Positions 33,852-46,300 of a stretch of 64,000 nucleotides of DNA are shown piece by piece. The translations under genes and the position numbers were made by a program. This DNA comes from Sporothrix humicola (taxonomy: Eukaryota > Ascomycota > Sordariomycetes > Ophiostomatales > Ophiostomataceae), in NCBI GenBank assembly GCA_021396245.1, contig WNYE01000010.1, forward strand, positions 248,001-312,000. The letters run 5' to 3'. Under the pieces are notes generated by a model, which saw only the letters and a program-made list of their open reading frames with translations, did not search any database and was not told the origin of the DNA. How positions within the stretch are numbered: position 1 is the first letter of the stretch; each line of letters starts with the position of its first letter.

Positions 33852-36800
33852 TTTTTGGGCCGATATGGGCCGATATATTTTGGTGCCTTTGGAATCTATA
33901 TCATCTCAGTTATTTAAGGTCACACAATATACCCATCGCGTTTTCTTTTTCGGATATTTTAATTTACAAAAAAAATCGGGGTTGGTCTAACCGAGTGGCG
34001 CCTGCAAGGCTGCAGCCTTGCATTGAAGCCTACTCAGGCAGGTCTTGGCATTTCCAGAAAACCGTTGGCCTCAACGGACCAACATCCTCAGGAACAAGGA
34101 TGAAGCCCAAAGACAAAACAAAAAGATCGGACCAATTATTTCGGTGTTAAATTTAATTCGTCCGCACGCGGCCGTGCACATTTTGCATTTTTTGAAGCAA
34201 CTTACACGCCCCCTCCAACATCACCCTCTCCAAAAATGACGCCGAGTTGACTCATACGGAGAAACGAGTGAGGGGAACACGATGGCACCGCGACAACAAT
34301 TCTCACACGTCCTCACTATGAATCATTTAGTGAGGGGAGAATGCGAGATGTCCATGAGATCTCTCAGCCAGATGTGAAAGTTTTCTATTCGTCATGTCTC
34401 GTTTGATGTCCTTGGTGTGAGGAGAGCCAACCCACGGTTCATCACCTGTGATCTTCCTTTTCACAAGGGGCGTATAACATTTTGAATGGAATAGTGATAT
34501 ATTGCATGTATATATGTACCTTCTTAGGCATTTGTGATTTGTTTATTTTATCAACCAAGTTTCGCACACTTGTGTTCACGAGCTTGTGGCTCATAAACAG
34601 GCAGACTTCTGCCTATCTGTGCCAGAATCATGAAAACACTTGTTCTCCATCCGAAATTTCTGTTTTGCCACTCACTTGAGTTGCTCACAACAGAAACAAC
34701 GGAATGAAGGTCAGCTTGTACTCAATCGTATGGAAGTTGAGCATGTGGGCACTTGCCCGTGAGATTAGTGAACAGCCACCAGCTTACTGGCCATGAAAAA
34801 TTACGTGCACTACCCAGAGGAATTTCACGGGTTTTCTGGTCGCCTCGAGCAGGCTCCTTCCTACGGCGATATTGGGATACTGTACTCCGAACTCTGTCAG
34901 TAAATTCCGTGATTGCGTGAGGACAAACCTTTGCATGCATGCTCGTCGTCCTTTCCCAAATAGGAAGCGTCGAGATGTGTATCCCCCGCTCCTTCTTGGG
35001 AAAACAAGAAAGGTAGAGGGGCGTGTGCAAAAGGAAACTGCGTGTGAGATTGTTGTTGTCGGAGCTGCAGATCCGTCTAGCGGGCCTCACTTCTCGCTCA
35101 CGCCCCCCATCGTTCCTTCCACATCCGTGGCATGCATCGCGAGATTGGTGGAGGCGCCTGCCTGGAACTGCCTATCAAAGGCAATCTGTCAAGAGGAGAA
35201 AGAGGTCTGTCATCCGTACTTGCAGTCTTGCAGTCTCAAAACCGAAGTCAAGGAAAGCGGCATGGTTGACAAGTGGGCCGTTCCTGCCATCTTGTCTTTA
35301 AGGATTCGCAAAGTGTCGTCTGAAGGGCGTAGATGCCAAACAATGCCCTTTGATATACACTGACATGCTGACAAACCTGTTGAACAGACTAAACATAGCG
35401 TTTCCAACGGCAGCACTATTTGTTAGCAATTAGCAGCCCCTATTTCACCTCCGGCCAGTAAACAACGCCTGGAAATCAAAACTCCTTCTGAAAGCCAGGC
35501 TATTTCAAACGAAAACAGACCCACGAAAAAAGCAAGAGAAAACTAGAAGTAATGAGAAATTATGAACTTAATAAAATGACTGGTACGGTTGTTTATCGAC
35601 GTTTAATGTGCCCCGAAAGACACAGAAAACGAAGTATAAACTAAATGTTTAACTGATGTGATAGTAGTAGTAGTACAAAGGTGAAGCAGATCTCGAAAAT
35701 AGGAGAGCAGCAGCAACACGAAAAAAGGGGAAACTATTGGCGACCATCCGAAGCAAAAAGCATAGTCAAGGAGTCTGGAGATTCACGTCCAGCCCCAAAG
35801 CTCACCTCTTGCTTTTGGCGAGTGTCGAATAAAGCTTGTCCAGTCCCGTTCTTCCGCCCTCTGCTCCCTTTCCCTGTGTCTTGTCCTTCCCTTTCCGACT
35901 GTGCATCTACACAACAAGATAGCATGTTGGTATGCTTCATTTGTCGCGTGTTTTCTCTGCTCTTTTGCATCCCCTGAAAGAGAGAGTTGGATTCCAGAAA
36001 ACAGCCAACGCTGCTCTGCGTCCATGCTCCGTAACAAATGTCACCGGGATCCTCTTCGTGTCAACCGAGCCAAGATAGATGATAGATAGGCCGCCACCGC
36101 CATATATTGATGAATAGCGAATAAAGACTTGTATGTACCGGTTGTAGAATGGCGTGGAAGATGTGGAACGGCCCATGGCTGAAAGACTGAGGCATCTCCG
36201 GATGTCCATCGATCGACTGTTGGTCGTCTTTTCTTCTCGCGCACCCGTCGTCGTCCCCAAACTTTAAAACGAAAAGCAATAAAAGAGAACACCACCCCTC
36301 CTGTTCATCCATCCCATACCGAACCCGCAGGAAAACAAGAGACAAAAAGGAAACGCATTGTAAGGGACAAGAAAAAGAAGACAATAAGATTAACCCCTGG
36401 AAATAAAAGAAAGCCTGACCTCCCAAAATTTGATCCCGAAAAGATATTGTCCGTTTGTGTGGTGCTGAACCGAGACCACGATGCATGGAAGATATAAAAA
36501 AGAAAGCGGCAAACGAGAAAGGCAACGCGTAGACAAAGGAAAGTATGGGTAAATAAGTAGGCCATGAAAGAGCCCATATAAGAGACACAAGGAAGTAAAG
36601 AAAGGTGAATCAAAAGCACACACAAATGGCAAGGCAGAACGCGAGTTGGGGGGAATTCGCTCCTTCAAATGCAGAATGCGCTTTTTTCGGTTCTTTTTTG
36701 AGCAAACCCTGGCACAAAAAGATTGAGAAAAAGGAAACTGTTGGACACAAAGGGAGGTAAAAGAAAAAGCCAACCCTTGGAAGAAACGGGTTCAAAAAAG

Positions 36801-37023
36801 GAGGGACAACTCTCCTAGAAGACCGGCAAAGATTCTAATGCATCTATGCAGATCTCTTTTTCCAGAAGAGCGCTCTAATTTTTCGTCCCGGCTCGTGGTT
36901 GTGTATGTGTTGGGTATGTTGTGGAGGATTTTATACAGGCGGAAAAGGGGTTTTTTGTATAATTTGGGGGGTCGTATCAAAAACAAAAGAGAGAGAAGAG
37001 TGCAAAACACTTCCCCTTCTCCT
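33852..37023. other. 3.2-kb gene-free spacer
   Basis: Lies between the F-box-like gene and the cyclin 3' end. Frames such as 34872-35363 (+) and 36061-36588 (-) have no family resemblance; the latter comes from a pyrimidine-rich strand. A tRNA-like A-box string at 33980-34010 lacks a folded partner. No gene is supported. Confidence 0.5.
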
Positions 37024-39528
37024 TTAGTTCAGGATCCCCTGCCACATGCCGGGACCGCAAAGACCGCTCATGGAAGGATGCTGCAGATCCATACCGTATG
37101 AGTAGGTGTTCGCAGTCGGGACGGCACCAGCCGAAGGAGTGCGGCAGAGCCGCTTGCGGCTGCCAGTCAGAGCAGACGCGCGAATGGCGGCAGCTTGCAT
37201 ATCCAGATCCGAGGGAGCAACAGACAGCTGCTGCTGCTGGACCTGGACCGTGGCGGGATGGCCCATAACCATCGCCTCGAGACCACAGTTGCTCGCGCCC
37301 TTGGGAAGACCGCCGCACAGAAGATCGCGAACGTTGTCCTGCAGGGAGGTAGCATCACCAGAGGTGGGCCGGCTGCGCTTGAGACCAGCACGGGGCTTGC
37401 TGTTGTCGTTGTCCAGAGTGAAGGGCTGCTGCTGCAGATCAGCCAGGGCACGCGCGGCATCCGTCGCATCCACCAGGCTTGACCGGCGCTGAGGGGCGCA
37501 CATGTCCTTGCCAACGGGGCCCGTGTACGTCATCGTCTCGGGCGAGGCGAAGACGGCCGAGCTGCAATCGTCGCTGACCTCATAGTCCTCGGGGACCACG
37601 GCCGGGATGTTGCCTGCAATTCTCAGACCAAGACAGCTCTTCTCACGCAGGCTGCTGCTGCTGCCCTGGTGCTTGAGGTACCGATGCCGCGCCTGAGTGT
37701 CCAGCTTGGGGAGCTGTCCATTCGGCGCGTTCATCAGCGACCAAGACGAGGCAACAGAAGAAGAACGCGAGACAAGAGACGAGTCAGAGATCATGGATTC
37801 GGGCGACGAAGCCGTGGAGACCGAGTTGGCGAGAGACGAGCGGCGCGTCAGGTTGCAGCCGACAGGCGACATGGACGACGCAGAAAGTGCAGGCGGCCAC
37901 CGGTCAAGGAACGAGGTCGCGCTGGCTGAAGAAGCCTGAGCGACAGCGAAGCACATCGACGAACGGCTGCCAGCAAGCATCTGCGCAGAGGAAGAAGCGG
38001 GCGCGGAAGTGCAGTTGAAGATGCCAGCCTGGGGCGGGGCAAGCTTCGGCGTGGGCAGGAGACCCAGAGCCGGGGCAACGATACCGTTGTTGCTGACAAT
38101 GCCAGACATGGCACCACCACCAATCTTGGAAGCCACAGGGGTGGTCTCCGTCGACGGAAGCGGGCTGTCGGCACTAGCCTCAGGCGAGGAGCACATGGAC
38201 ACGGGCGACAGGGCACCAGATACGAACTGGCAGGTGCTGCTGCGGCGAACAACGACGGGCGTCGAGGGACCGCAGAGCTCGTCGAGGTTGTCGAGTGAGG
38301 GCGACAGCTTCTGGATGAGGATGCGAAACTCGAAGCATTTGCGCTCGAACCCGTCGACCACAGCAGGGCCAGGGGAGGGAGGCAGTTGCGGCGAGTTGTT
38401 GAAGCGGTTGACGCACTCGATCCACTTGTTGTAGACCTCGTTGGTGATGTGCAGGCGCCAGTTGACAGCATGCAGGAACGCGGTCTCGTTCTGGTTGATC
38501 TCGGCAGTGGAAAGACCGGAGATCTTGCTCCAGGCACGGGCCGAGTAGTTGCGGTCCTGCAGGTACTTGGACGCGAGAATAAGCGCGGCCAGGAACATGC
38601 GGCGACCGCACTGCAACGCGCGGCAGGCGTGGCTGTCATTAGACTGCTCCATAGTGAAGTTGTGGCTGGGCAAGCGGGGCTTGATCAGGAGAAGGTAGTA
38701 CAAGGCGACCTGCAGAGTAGAGTAGCTGGCGCGCGAGCGGCGCAGCGTCTCCTGGATGAAGGTGCGCAGCGGCAGCAGATAGCTGCTGTTGCTCGAGCTG
38801 TTGACGCTCTCACCACGTCCAATGACCGACGACAGGGGCCAGATGGCCTGGACGATCTGAGTAGACGCATCTGAACAAAAGGAAGGGAAAGTTAAGCAAT
38901 CAAGAACAGGAAAGTAGTGCGGATGTGCACGGAAGCCAAAACGAAAACGCAAACGAAAACGAAAACAACAAAAATGGCAAACGCTATCTAAAGCAATGCT
39001 GTTGCTACACAAACAAATATCAGACGCAAGAACGGGACAAAACAAGAACTTACCGACAAGATGGTCGACAAAAGTGGTTCTGCGATCTGACTGCCGAAGG
39101 AGGGAGGGCACAACAGCCGGGGCGACGCTGGACCGGCGGGGGTGCTGGCGTGCGGCCGCAGCAACGGGAGGGACCTGCTGCTGCTGCTGCTGCTGTTGCT
39201 GCTGAAGGCGCAGGAGCTGCTGCTGGCTCTGCCATGTGCGGGCGGCCGCAAGCTTTGCATCGGCTCCTTGCTGGCTGCTCAGGCACACGCTGCCAACACT
39301 GCTGACAGACGTTTGCGAAGAGACGGTCGACAGGGCATCGAACGAGACATCGTCGAGAATGCTCTGGGACGATGAGTCGGCAGAGCCATGGGACCAGACA
39401 GATGACTGAGAAGCAGATGCGCAGGCTGCGATCGAAGAAGGGTAAACTAGAGTAGATGTGGCATGGCGGAGGCGTGAATTTGAGTGGTGGAGGGCGAGAG
39501 GCGAACCATGTTCGTCGTCGTCCTGCAT
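37024..39528 (-). CDS. Pcl-type (Pho80-like) cyclin, Pas1/Pcl5-like
   Basis: Two exons, 39528-39054 and 38870-37024; 2,322 nt, 773 aa. Cyclins of this group bind a Pho85-type kinase. The cyclin box begins at residue 159 (ASTQIVQAIWPL) and continues through LPLRTFIQETLRRSRASY, FLAALILASKYLQD, ARAWSKISGLS and LHAVNWRLHIT to about residue 310. Within it ALYYLLLIKPRLP fits the Pcl1/Pcl5/Pas1 type. The N-terminus is Ser-rich with a run of 10 Gln; the C-terminal 450 residues are disordered, rich in Ser, Pro and Ala. The 183-nt intron has a GTAAGT donor and a TTCAG acceptor and restores VD|ASTQIV. It is a multiple of three with no stop, so a naive model would include 61 spurious Phe/Cys/Arg-rich residues. 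The exact Pcl member is uncertain. Confidence 0.85.
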   Translation of the reverse strand: MQDDDEHGSPLALHHSNSRLRHATSTLVYPSSIAACASASQSSVWSHGSADSSSQSILDDVSFDALSTVSSQTSVSSVGSVCLSSQQGADAKLAAARTWQSQQQLLRLQQQQQQQQQQVPPVAAAARQHPRRSSVAPAVVPSLLRQSDRRTTFVDHLVGKFLFCPVLASDICLCSNSIALDSVCHFCCFRFRLRFRFGFRAHPHYFPVLDCLTFPSFCSDASTQIVQAIWPLSSVIGRGESVNSSSNSSYLLPLRTFIQETLRRSRASYSTLQVALYYLLLIKPRLPSHNFTMEQSNDSHACRALQCGRRMFLAALILASKYLQDRNYSARAWSKISGLSTAEINQNETAFLHAVNWRLHITNEVYNKWIECVNRFNNSPQLPPSPGPAVVDGFERKCFEFRILIQKLSPSLDNLDELCGPSTPVVVRRSSTCQFVSGALSPVSMCSSPEASADSPLPSTETTPVASKIGGGAMSGIVSNNGIVAPALGLLPTPKLAPPQAGIFNCTSAPASSSAQMLAGSRSSMCFAVAQASSASATSFLDRWPPALSASSMSPVGCNLTRRSSLANSVSTASSPESMISDSSLVSRSSSVASSWSLMNAPNGQLPKLDTQARHRYLKHQGSSSSLREKSCLGLRIAGNIPAVVPEDYEVSDDCSSAVFASPETMTYTGPVGKDMCAPQRRSSLVDATDAARALADLQQQPFTLDNDNSKPRAGLKRSRPTSGDATSLQDNVRDLLCGGLPKGASNCGLEAMVMGHPATVQVQQQQLSVAPSDLDMQAAAIRASALTGSRKRLCRTPSAGAVPTANTYSYGMDLQHPSMSGLCGPGMWQGILN
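39175..39204 (-). repeat. CAG/CAA trinucleotide run (10 Gln)
   Basis: Ten glutamine codons in a row in exon 1 of the cyclin, nine CAG and one CAA. Shorter Gln clusters follow at 39209-39232. Confidence 0.9.
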
Positions 39529-42500
39529 CTTGGGGGGAGGTTATGGGGGGAGGTGGGGGAGGAGGATTGCGTTTAGAGTACTATCGTATCGAGGATGATA
39601 GATTCTATTAAAGATGGTGGTTTCTGGAGGAGAAGTGTGGTGGTGGTTTGGGTGCGTGGTGAGGAGTAATGGCGCATGGAAGGGAAAGCCTCCAGTCGCC
39701 GCCGGAGTGTCGAGAAGTGTTGACCGTTGGGAGCCGTAGATTTGTTCGTTGGACCTGAATCTCGCGCTTTTCTCGTAGTTCTCTCTTCTACGGGCGTTGT
39801 CTCTCGGATGGATGTCGAGGATATCGCTCGGAGCGGAAAGGGACGTCGGGGAAGAGGGGGGGAGTAAAGGAATATAGAAGACTGCTATCTAGTTGGAAGC
39901 GTCTTCACGAACAATCAGACCGGCAAAGGTCGACACAATCAGGACGAGGCAAGCGACTGGGGCAAGAGAGTATCTCGCAGCGATCATCGTTTGGCCTTGG
40001 GATATATAGGGGAAGAAGGGTTATGATGGAGGGGAGAGGCGAAGAGAGAGAGGACAGATGACAATAAATGAAGATGAGGCAGAAGTGCAAGAGGTGACTG
40101 CGTGTGACGAGGCAGGCAACCTAGAAGGAGGATGTGGAGGGCAAAGCGACTATGAGTGTAGTCGGCTGTGAGTAATTATGACTCGGTGAACAAGTCAAAG
40201 ACCATGGGAGAATAAACAAGAGGAGACCGGGGAGCAATAGACGGGTGGGTTGGCAATGCAGAAGACGTCGAGGTTGTGGACGCAGACGGGAGAGACGTGC
40301 GTTCACAGATGAACCAGGTAGGAACACATGTCTCGATAAGTTTGGTGAATAAAGCAGTTAAAAGAAGAACGGGGGACTGATGTCGAGCGTGATCCGGGAT
40401 GGATGGTGATTATGCACGATGGCTGCAGGTACGGGCTGCGGTGATAACCGTCCGATCGATCTGGTCGTGATGCGTCGGGTCAAAAAAATCCAGAGCAATG
40501 GAGACCGGAGTGGTGACTGAAGAACTGGAGAATGGGAGAGGAGGGAGCCTGTTGGGAAAAGGGTCCGGAATTCGCGAGCTATGATTGCGAAGGCGGATGG
40601 AGGCGAAGCAGGCTGGAGGGGGAGGCGAAAAGATCAAGAGATGTCGAGGATGCGAAAGAGTCAAAGGGGGGACAGACAGAATGAGACAGAATGAACAAGC
40701 GGGAAACGGAAGCAAAGACAAAAGGACACGAGAAGACGAAAGGAGGGAGCGGAGAGGCTGTCGTGATAAACAAAGCGAAATGGGCAAAGGAGAGGAGATT
40801 CGAGGAGGCCTATGACTCTTTTCGTTGGGCGAAAAGGACAGGTTCGACGATGACGAGCGAAAACCGGAAACCTAGAAAGAACAACACGCGCGCAAAGGAG
40901 CGTGGATGTGAGTATATGTGTTGTGGTGTCGCTGTGGCCTGTGATGGTTTTTTGCGATGACTCTTTCGCCCAAGTGGATAGAGGAATTGCCCATCTCCCA
41001 TGAATGGAAAGGAGGGAGCGAGAGAGTGGCGAAGAACGAAGAAAGAGCCACCCGCTTATTGCCGCCGCGTTGTCTGGCTTGTCCTTGGCTGGGGCGGATT
41101 GGGAGGGAAAACGGAAATGGCTGGGCTTTGGGGGGTGCGAGGAAAGAGCGAGTGTGGCAGAGAAAGAAGAAAAGTGGGGTTCAGGGGGGTGGCGCGAGTG
41201 ACTTTCGACTCGATGAGGGAAAGAAAGACCAGGCCAGGTGGCTCCAGTTGGCAAGGAACAGGCGAAAAGGACACGAAAAAAAACGAGAAACGAAAGGGGT
41301 AAGGGGGAAGTGCGCTTGCGTGGTGTGTGTGTGTCAGAGATGGAGGGGTACTTTGGGTGGGTCCATATTTTGCGTGCGTGGAAGCCTGATTTGGGGGCAC
41401 AAGAGGCGAGGTGACAAGTACCCCACAAACAGTGATGAACAAGGGAAAACAGGCAGGCGGCGCAGGCAGTGCAGGCACAGGCAGGGAAAATACAGGCAGA
41501 AGAGGCAACAGGTGGGAGGGGGTGCCGACCGGAGTGTTTCTGGCGGTTTAGGAAAGTGCTAGGAGGGAGATTGGCACCAAAAGGGGGAAAGTGGGAAAAT
41601 CCGGCGAATCAGCGACGAGGGAAAGAGACGGTGCGCTCAGTTCAGTGCACCCAGTGCAATTCAACAGCAACGACAGATCGCATCGCTCCTTCCCAGCATC
41701 CTTTCACTCTCGTTGCCAGCTGACAGGTCAAAGAAGGAGCTTGAGCAGGCAGGTAGGCAGAGAGGCAGACTGCGACTGGCCAACTGACCGGCCTCACTGG
41801 ATCTGCTGGAGGTTCACTAGGAAAGAACAGGTCGTGTGTTCTTTGAAACACCAGGCAAGCAGGCAAGGAAGGCGCGACTTGAACTGTCACCAAAGAGGCC
41901 AGCAAAAAAGCGCGACCAACTGACAAAAGATGGCGAAAAGAGTCATCCAACGGTTCACAACTTTGTGCTGCCTTGCCAGGTGCCAGGTGGCAGGTGGCAA
42001 CGGGCGGATGGGGAAGTGGACAAAGAGAATGGGGCAGAGATGAACGAGTGATTACAGTGAGGCAAGAGTGCTGTAAAGTGGTGGCGTTGGCGGCAAATTC
42101 AGAGGGGCGTTTGTGCAATTTGGGTGTGAGAGCTCTGAGAGTCAGAAGTGGAAAGGATGAGAGTATCTCGTGTTTCGGTGCGCAAGGGAGTGGTGGCAAA
42201 GGCCACTGGGCCCAGACCCAGCCGCGTGAGGGCCAGGCAAGGCCAGGCAAGGCCAGGTAAACGCCAATACCGTCTTCTGTGCTCCGTATTGCGGACGCCA
42301 GAAGTTGCCAGATGGTCCATACGCCATCAAACGCACTTGTCAGATCCAAGCGATAGCAGTGGAGCTGTGATAGACTAGCAGGTGACCTGGGCAGTGCTGA
42401 AAGACGAGGAGAAGCGGGTATGGAGGAAAAGTCACGATGGGGAAATAATGGGGAACGGAGAGTCAAAATGGAGAACAAAGATAGCCGGGAGGATAACGGC

Positions 42501-42600
42501 GGTATGACGAAATGGCAGATAGACGATGGGCAGAGATAGAGGAGATGGAAAGAGTCAAAGCAGCTAATAACCAAAAGAAAAGGATAGCAAACGTACTCTT
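39529..42600. other. Cyclin upstream region, gene-free
   Basis: 3 kb without a supported gene. A 34-codon upstream frame lies at 39573-39677 on the cyclin strand. The + strand is purine-rich (40580-40900, 41000-41300), so minus-strand frames at 40661-41428 and 41642-42574 are Ser/Pro/Phe/Leu-rich products of composition bias. Short repeats of GGCAGG and GGCCAGGCAA occur near 41450-41510 and 42231-42258. Confidence 0.5.
42231..42258. repeat. 10-bp tandem repeat, about 2.8 copies
   Basis: The unit GGCCAGGCAA is repeated in tandem; the last copy reads GGCCAGGT. Confidence 0.85.
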
Positions 42601-42815
42601 CCGGGATCGTTTGTAAAACGTAAGTGATATTTCGAGTGCCAGCGTATCGTTCTCAGATACGCTGGGCTTCCTTTTTCAGTGTATAATAGTTATGTTGTTT
42701 GTCGTTTGACTTGTCGTATCAAAATCGGAGGTCGGGTCAAGATAGGGTATCGAAAATCGAGAGAAATCGGAATGAACAAACAGGAGGAAATCGGATCGTT
42801 AACAATATCGAAAAT

Positions 42816-42851
42816 GAGTCGAAAATAGAGTCGAAAATAGAGTCGAAAACA
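42816..42851. repeat. 12-bp tandem repeat, 3 copies
   Basis: The unit GAGTCGAAAATA occurs at 42816-42827 and 42828-42839, with a third copy ending in ACA at 42840-42851. Degenerate copies (TATCGAAAAT) lie just upstream. Confidence 0.9.
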
Positions 42852-45800
42852 GGTACTTTGTTTTGTTGGCTTAACTTTTGGTGTAAATAAATAGCGTCGA
42901 AGTTGCAGGACACGTTTTTTTTTTGTCTGGTTTTCTGGCGATTATTGAATTATATTTTGTCGCAGGTGCAAGCGAATGCCTCGCGAGGGAGAAGATAGAC
43001 AACAAAAGAAACCGTTGTATAATAAGACGAGGCTGTCGTTGTGAAGTCGGTCGGATATGGCGACGGGCGAGCTTTTGATATTCGTAAAAGGCGAACTGAC
43101 ACAAGGGGAAATAATAAGGGAATGGGGTATATAACAAAAGAGACGATTGTGGCCGCAATAACAGGTAAACAAATAATGCTTTTTGCAACAATACATGAAA
43201 GAAGAGCGGTCGTTTTATCTGGAGGAACCAAGGAAGACCAGAAATCGGCGACGTTCTCGTTTCAATCCTAGTTGATGCAACCAAACATTGCTTGTAAGTC
43301 GATGTCGATGAGGGAGGGAGGGATGGCGACAAAAGGACTGGAACCTGCTGGAGGTGGAACAGGAGAAAGGAAACGAAGCAGAGAAAAAGAAAGGAAAGGA
43401 AGACGGGAACTGAGGGAGGAAGGAAGGTGGACAAACAGCAGTTTTAGTGGGATTGTGTGATGTGGGATGCTTCTCATGTCAGGAAAGGAAGGAACGAGGG
43501 GGGGGACAAGTAGGCCAACAACATGCAGCCTCTTTTGCTCTTTACGGTCGCTACGACTGGCTGCTTCAAGCCACACAATGTGCATCAAAAGACACGAACA
43601 GGAAACACGTCCACGAATTACGGAGCAAGCGCTATGGGACGCATGCAGACAAAAATGCAAGAATGGGACTCCGATGCAGGCAGGCGCAGAGCTGTGCAGG
43701 GAAGGAACAGAGAGAACAAAACGAAGGAAAGAACAAAAACAGCCCTCGATGAACCACCATCACCAAAACCCACCGCTCTTGCCAACCCTGCACGCCTGCC
43801 GAGCCTGCCACCCACGACCCGTGGTGGGCCGTCCAGGCCAATCTTCATGCGGCGTGTGTTTGCTGTTGCAGCACTCGACTGCGGCCCATGCTGCAGCTTG
43901 CTCCCACAGCCAACGAAAAAAGCCCGCCCAGCACCACTTCCGGAAAGCATGGAGGCGTGGAGGGCAGGGTTTAGACGGACAAGAACATGGTGGGAAGGCT
44001 TGGGGGGAGTTTGGGGTTTGATTGTGTTCATCTTCGATGTGGTCGATATGGAAAAGGCCAACACAGAAAGAGGGGGACAGAATGCTATCTCTGCCAGTGA
44101 TGTTCGATGCATCGCTACCACCCCAGAAATCGACGAATCTCGACACGATGTGACGGCCACAAAAACACAATAAAATAAATGCGGTCTGCATATTACGGAG
44201 CCATCGTGAACGACCTTCTTGCGAGACCCTCTTCTTGTCTGCCTCTTGCCTTTTTGCTTCATGTCCCCCCATCGGCTCGGCCCCACCTCCTTCTCAAACC
44301 GGTGGGCTAACTTGGCCGCAGTCCTTCCTCTTTTGACATTTGAATCTACTTAACAGATGAGGCAGTCCAGTGAACATGAGGAAAGAGTAGCATTTCGGAA
44401 CCAAAGATTGTTCTTTCCTGAGTCCGTAGCCTGTTGTGTTGTTCTTTCCTCCCGGCAACCTGGGCCACACACTTTTGGCCCTCCTTCCTTGTCTTTGTTG
44501 CTGGCGAGAATATTTTAGCCCCTCCTTTTTGGAGCTGTTGCCTTGCTGCCTTGTTGACACCGCTTCATCAAAGAACAGGCGTTTTTTATTGCCCTTTCTT
44601 TAGGAATTTCAGGAAAATCCCGTCTCTCTCTGGTGTTCGCCTTTGTTTATTTTTGCAATTATTTAATGTCTTCGCAATTATTTATTTTATTTTCACTCGC
44701 CTTGTTCCTCCGGTGCTCACGTCGATATCGGACGCATCGCAACAGCTTGACCGCCCACCGCCTTGTTGTTATGGAGTATTCTTCTCTTTGGGCCCGAAAA
44801 AAAGGGTCTATTAGTCTCCACCCCCTGCTCGAAATATCGACTAAATGACGCCTGTGTGCCCGAAGAGTGGGCAGAAATGCACGCCCGTGAAAAAGAAGGT
44901 CAACAGAACGAGGACTTAACAGCCAACCGTGCAAAGGGAAGGAGAACGAATGGCCAAAGTCGAAAAAAAAGCCCGCAAAGTGTCGGTCAGGAGGGTGATC
45001 ACGGGAGACGAACAACCTCGTGGCCGGCAAAGAGGCGTGAGAAGTTGAGGAGATTTGCAAAATTGAAAGGCGGTGGCTGCCTTGCGAGACCTCACATCCC
45101 TCTCATCTCTCACAAGTGTGCCCTGTCCCCTCCTTCGTTGCCCCTCATCGATTTTCAAATCCTGGGCAAATAGATTTCGACCTTGAGGTAGGATCAGAGA
45201 CTCGAAAACAGGGAGATCCAGCAAGGAGGCGGAAGATACGCCCGTGAGATCCAGCAACAGCGTGGCACAGAATGAGGGGAAAGCAAAAGGCTCCAAAAGG
45301 CTCGAAAGGCTCCAGAGCAGGAGAACAGGGCTGTATCACAGCCCTCTCTGCCCTGCCTGCTGTGCCAAATATAAACGCGAATTTCTGAGACTTTCATCGT
45401 CGTGGAGAGCGGGGGAGGCTGTGAGTGCAGACTTCCCAACGGCCAAAGCAGATCCGACTCGCAAGACGCGGCTTCTGACGGACAGAGAGGCGCATGCTGT
45501 GTACTCGGACGCCGCGTTTGAGACCCTAGCTGGACTCGTCGCCCGACTGACGCAATGGCTTGCTTCAAGGGCTCCAGAAAAAAATTAAGGTTTGGGCTGA
45601 ATATCCAAAAATATCAAAAGCAACGAGACAAGAAGGAAGAGGAAAACTTGACAGGAAATAAAGGAGATCCAAGCCATGAGCAGAAAGGCATAATGCGGCT
45701 CATTTGCCATTTGCATTGTTTACTTGAAAAGCAACAACCAACTCAACCAGTCTAGGCTTACCATGGGCCACAATGGCGGGTCGGTTGCACAGAGAGAAAA

Positions 45801-46274
45801 TGAGGAGAGCATCACTTACATGATAGGCGACGAAAGGGAGTGAGCTGAAAAGCGAAAAGCGCCCAGCATCTTGAGAAAGACTGGTTTTCTGTTTCCCGAG
45901 ACTCAGGCGACCAATGGCTGGGGCAAACAAGACTGTCGAAATCATCTGGTCTCTCATTCTGCCTCCATTCTGCTCCTCTTTATTTTTGTGATACATTTTT
46001 TCCCAGCCGACGATCAAGGTCTGTGTTCTCGTTCTCGGAGGCAAAGGCTCAAAAGATAATCGCTGGAGGCAGCAAAATTACATTGTCCAGTCTACATCAG
46101 CCCCTGGAACCTCTAAATTTAAACTCGCGGGCCCGGAAACGGTCATGCCAATGAGCACATCATTCATGCTCTGACTTTGAGGTGGCATCCAAATTTCAGA
46201 CAACGAAATTAATTATCAGAAAGTAGCGCACAAGAGACAAGCGACAACAAATTCCAAAAAAGAAGGGAATTTTC

Positions 46275-46300
46275 TGCCAGCTGGTTGCTTTGCCAGCTGG
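46275..46300. repeat. Direct repeat TGCCAGCTGG x2
   Basis: Identical 10-mers at 46275-46284 and 46291-46300, each centred on the palindrome CAGCTG. A related string TTTGCCAGCTGCCAG occurs near 47702. Confidence 0.8.

Noticed and set aside
33980..34080. tRNA Leu/Ser-like A-box string (CCGAGTGGCGC)
   Set aside because: No acceptor stem, T-arm or B box at the right distance could be found.
41642..42574. 310-aa frame on -
   Set aside because: Ser/Leu/Pro/His-rich read-through of pyrimidine-rich spacer with no family match; the same holds for 40661-41428 and 62755-63540.
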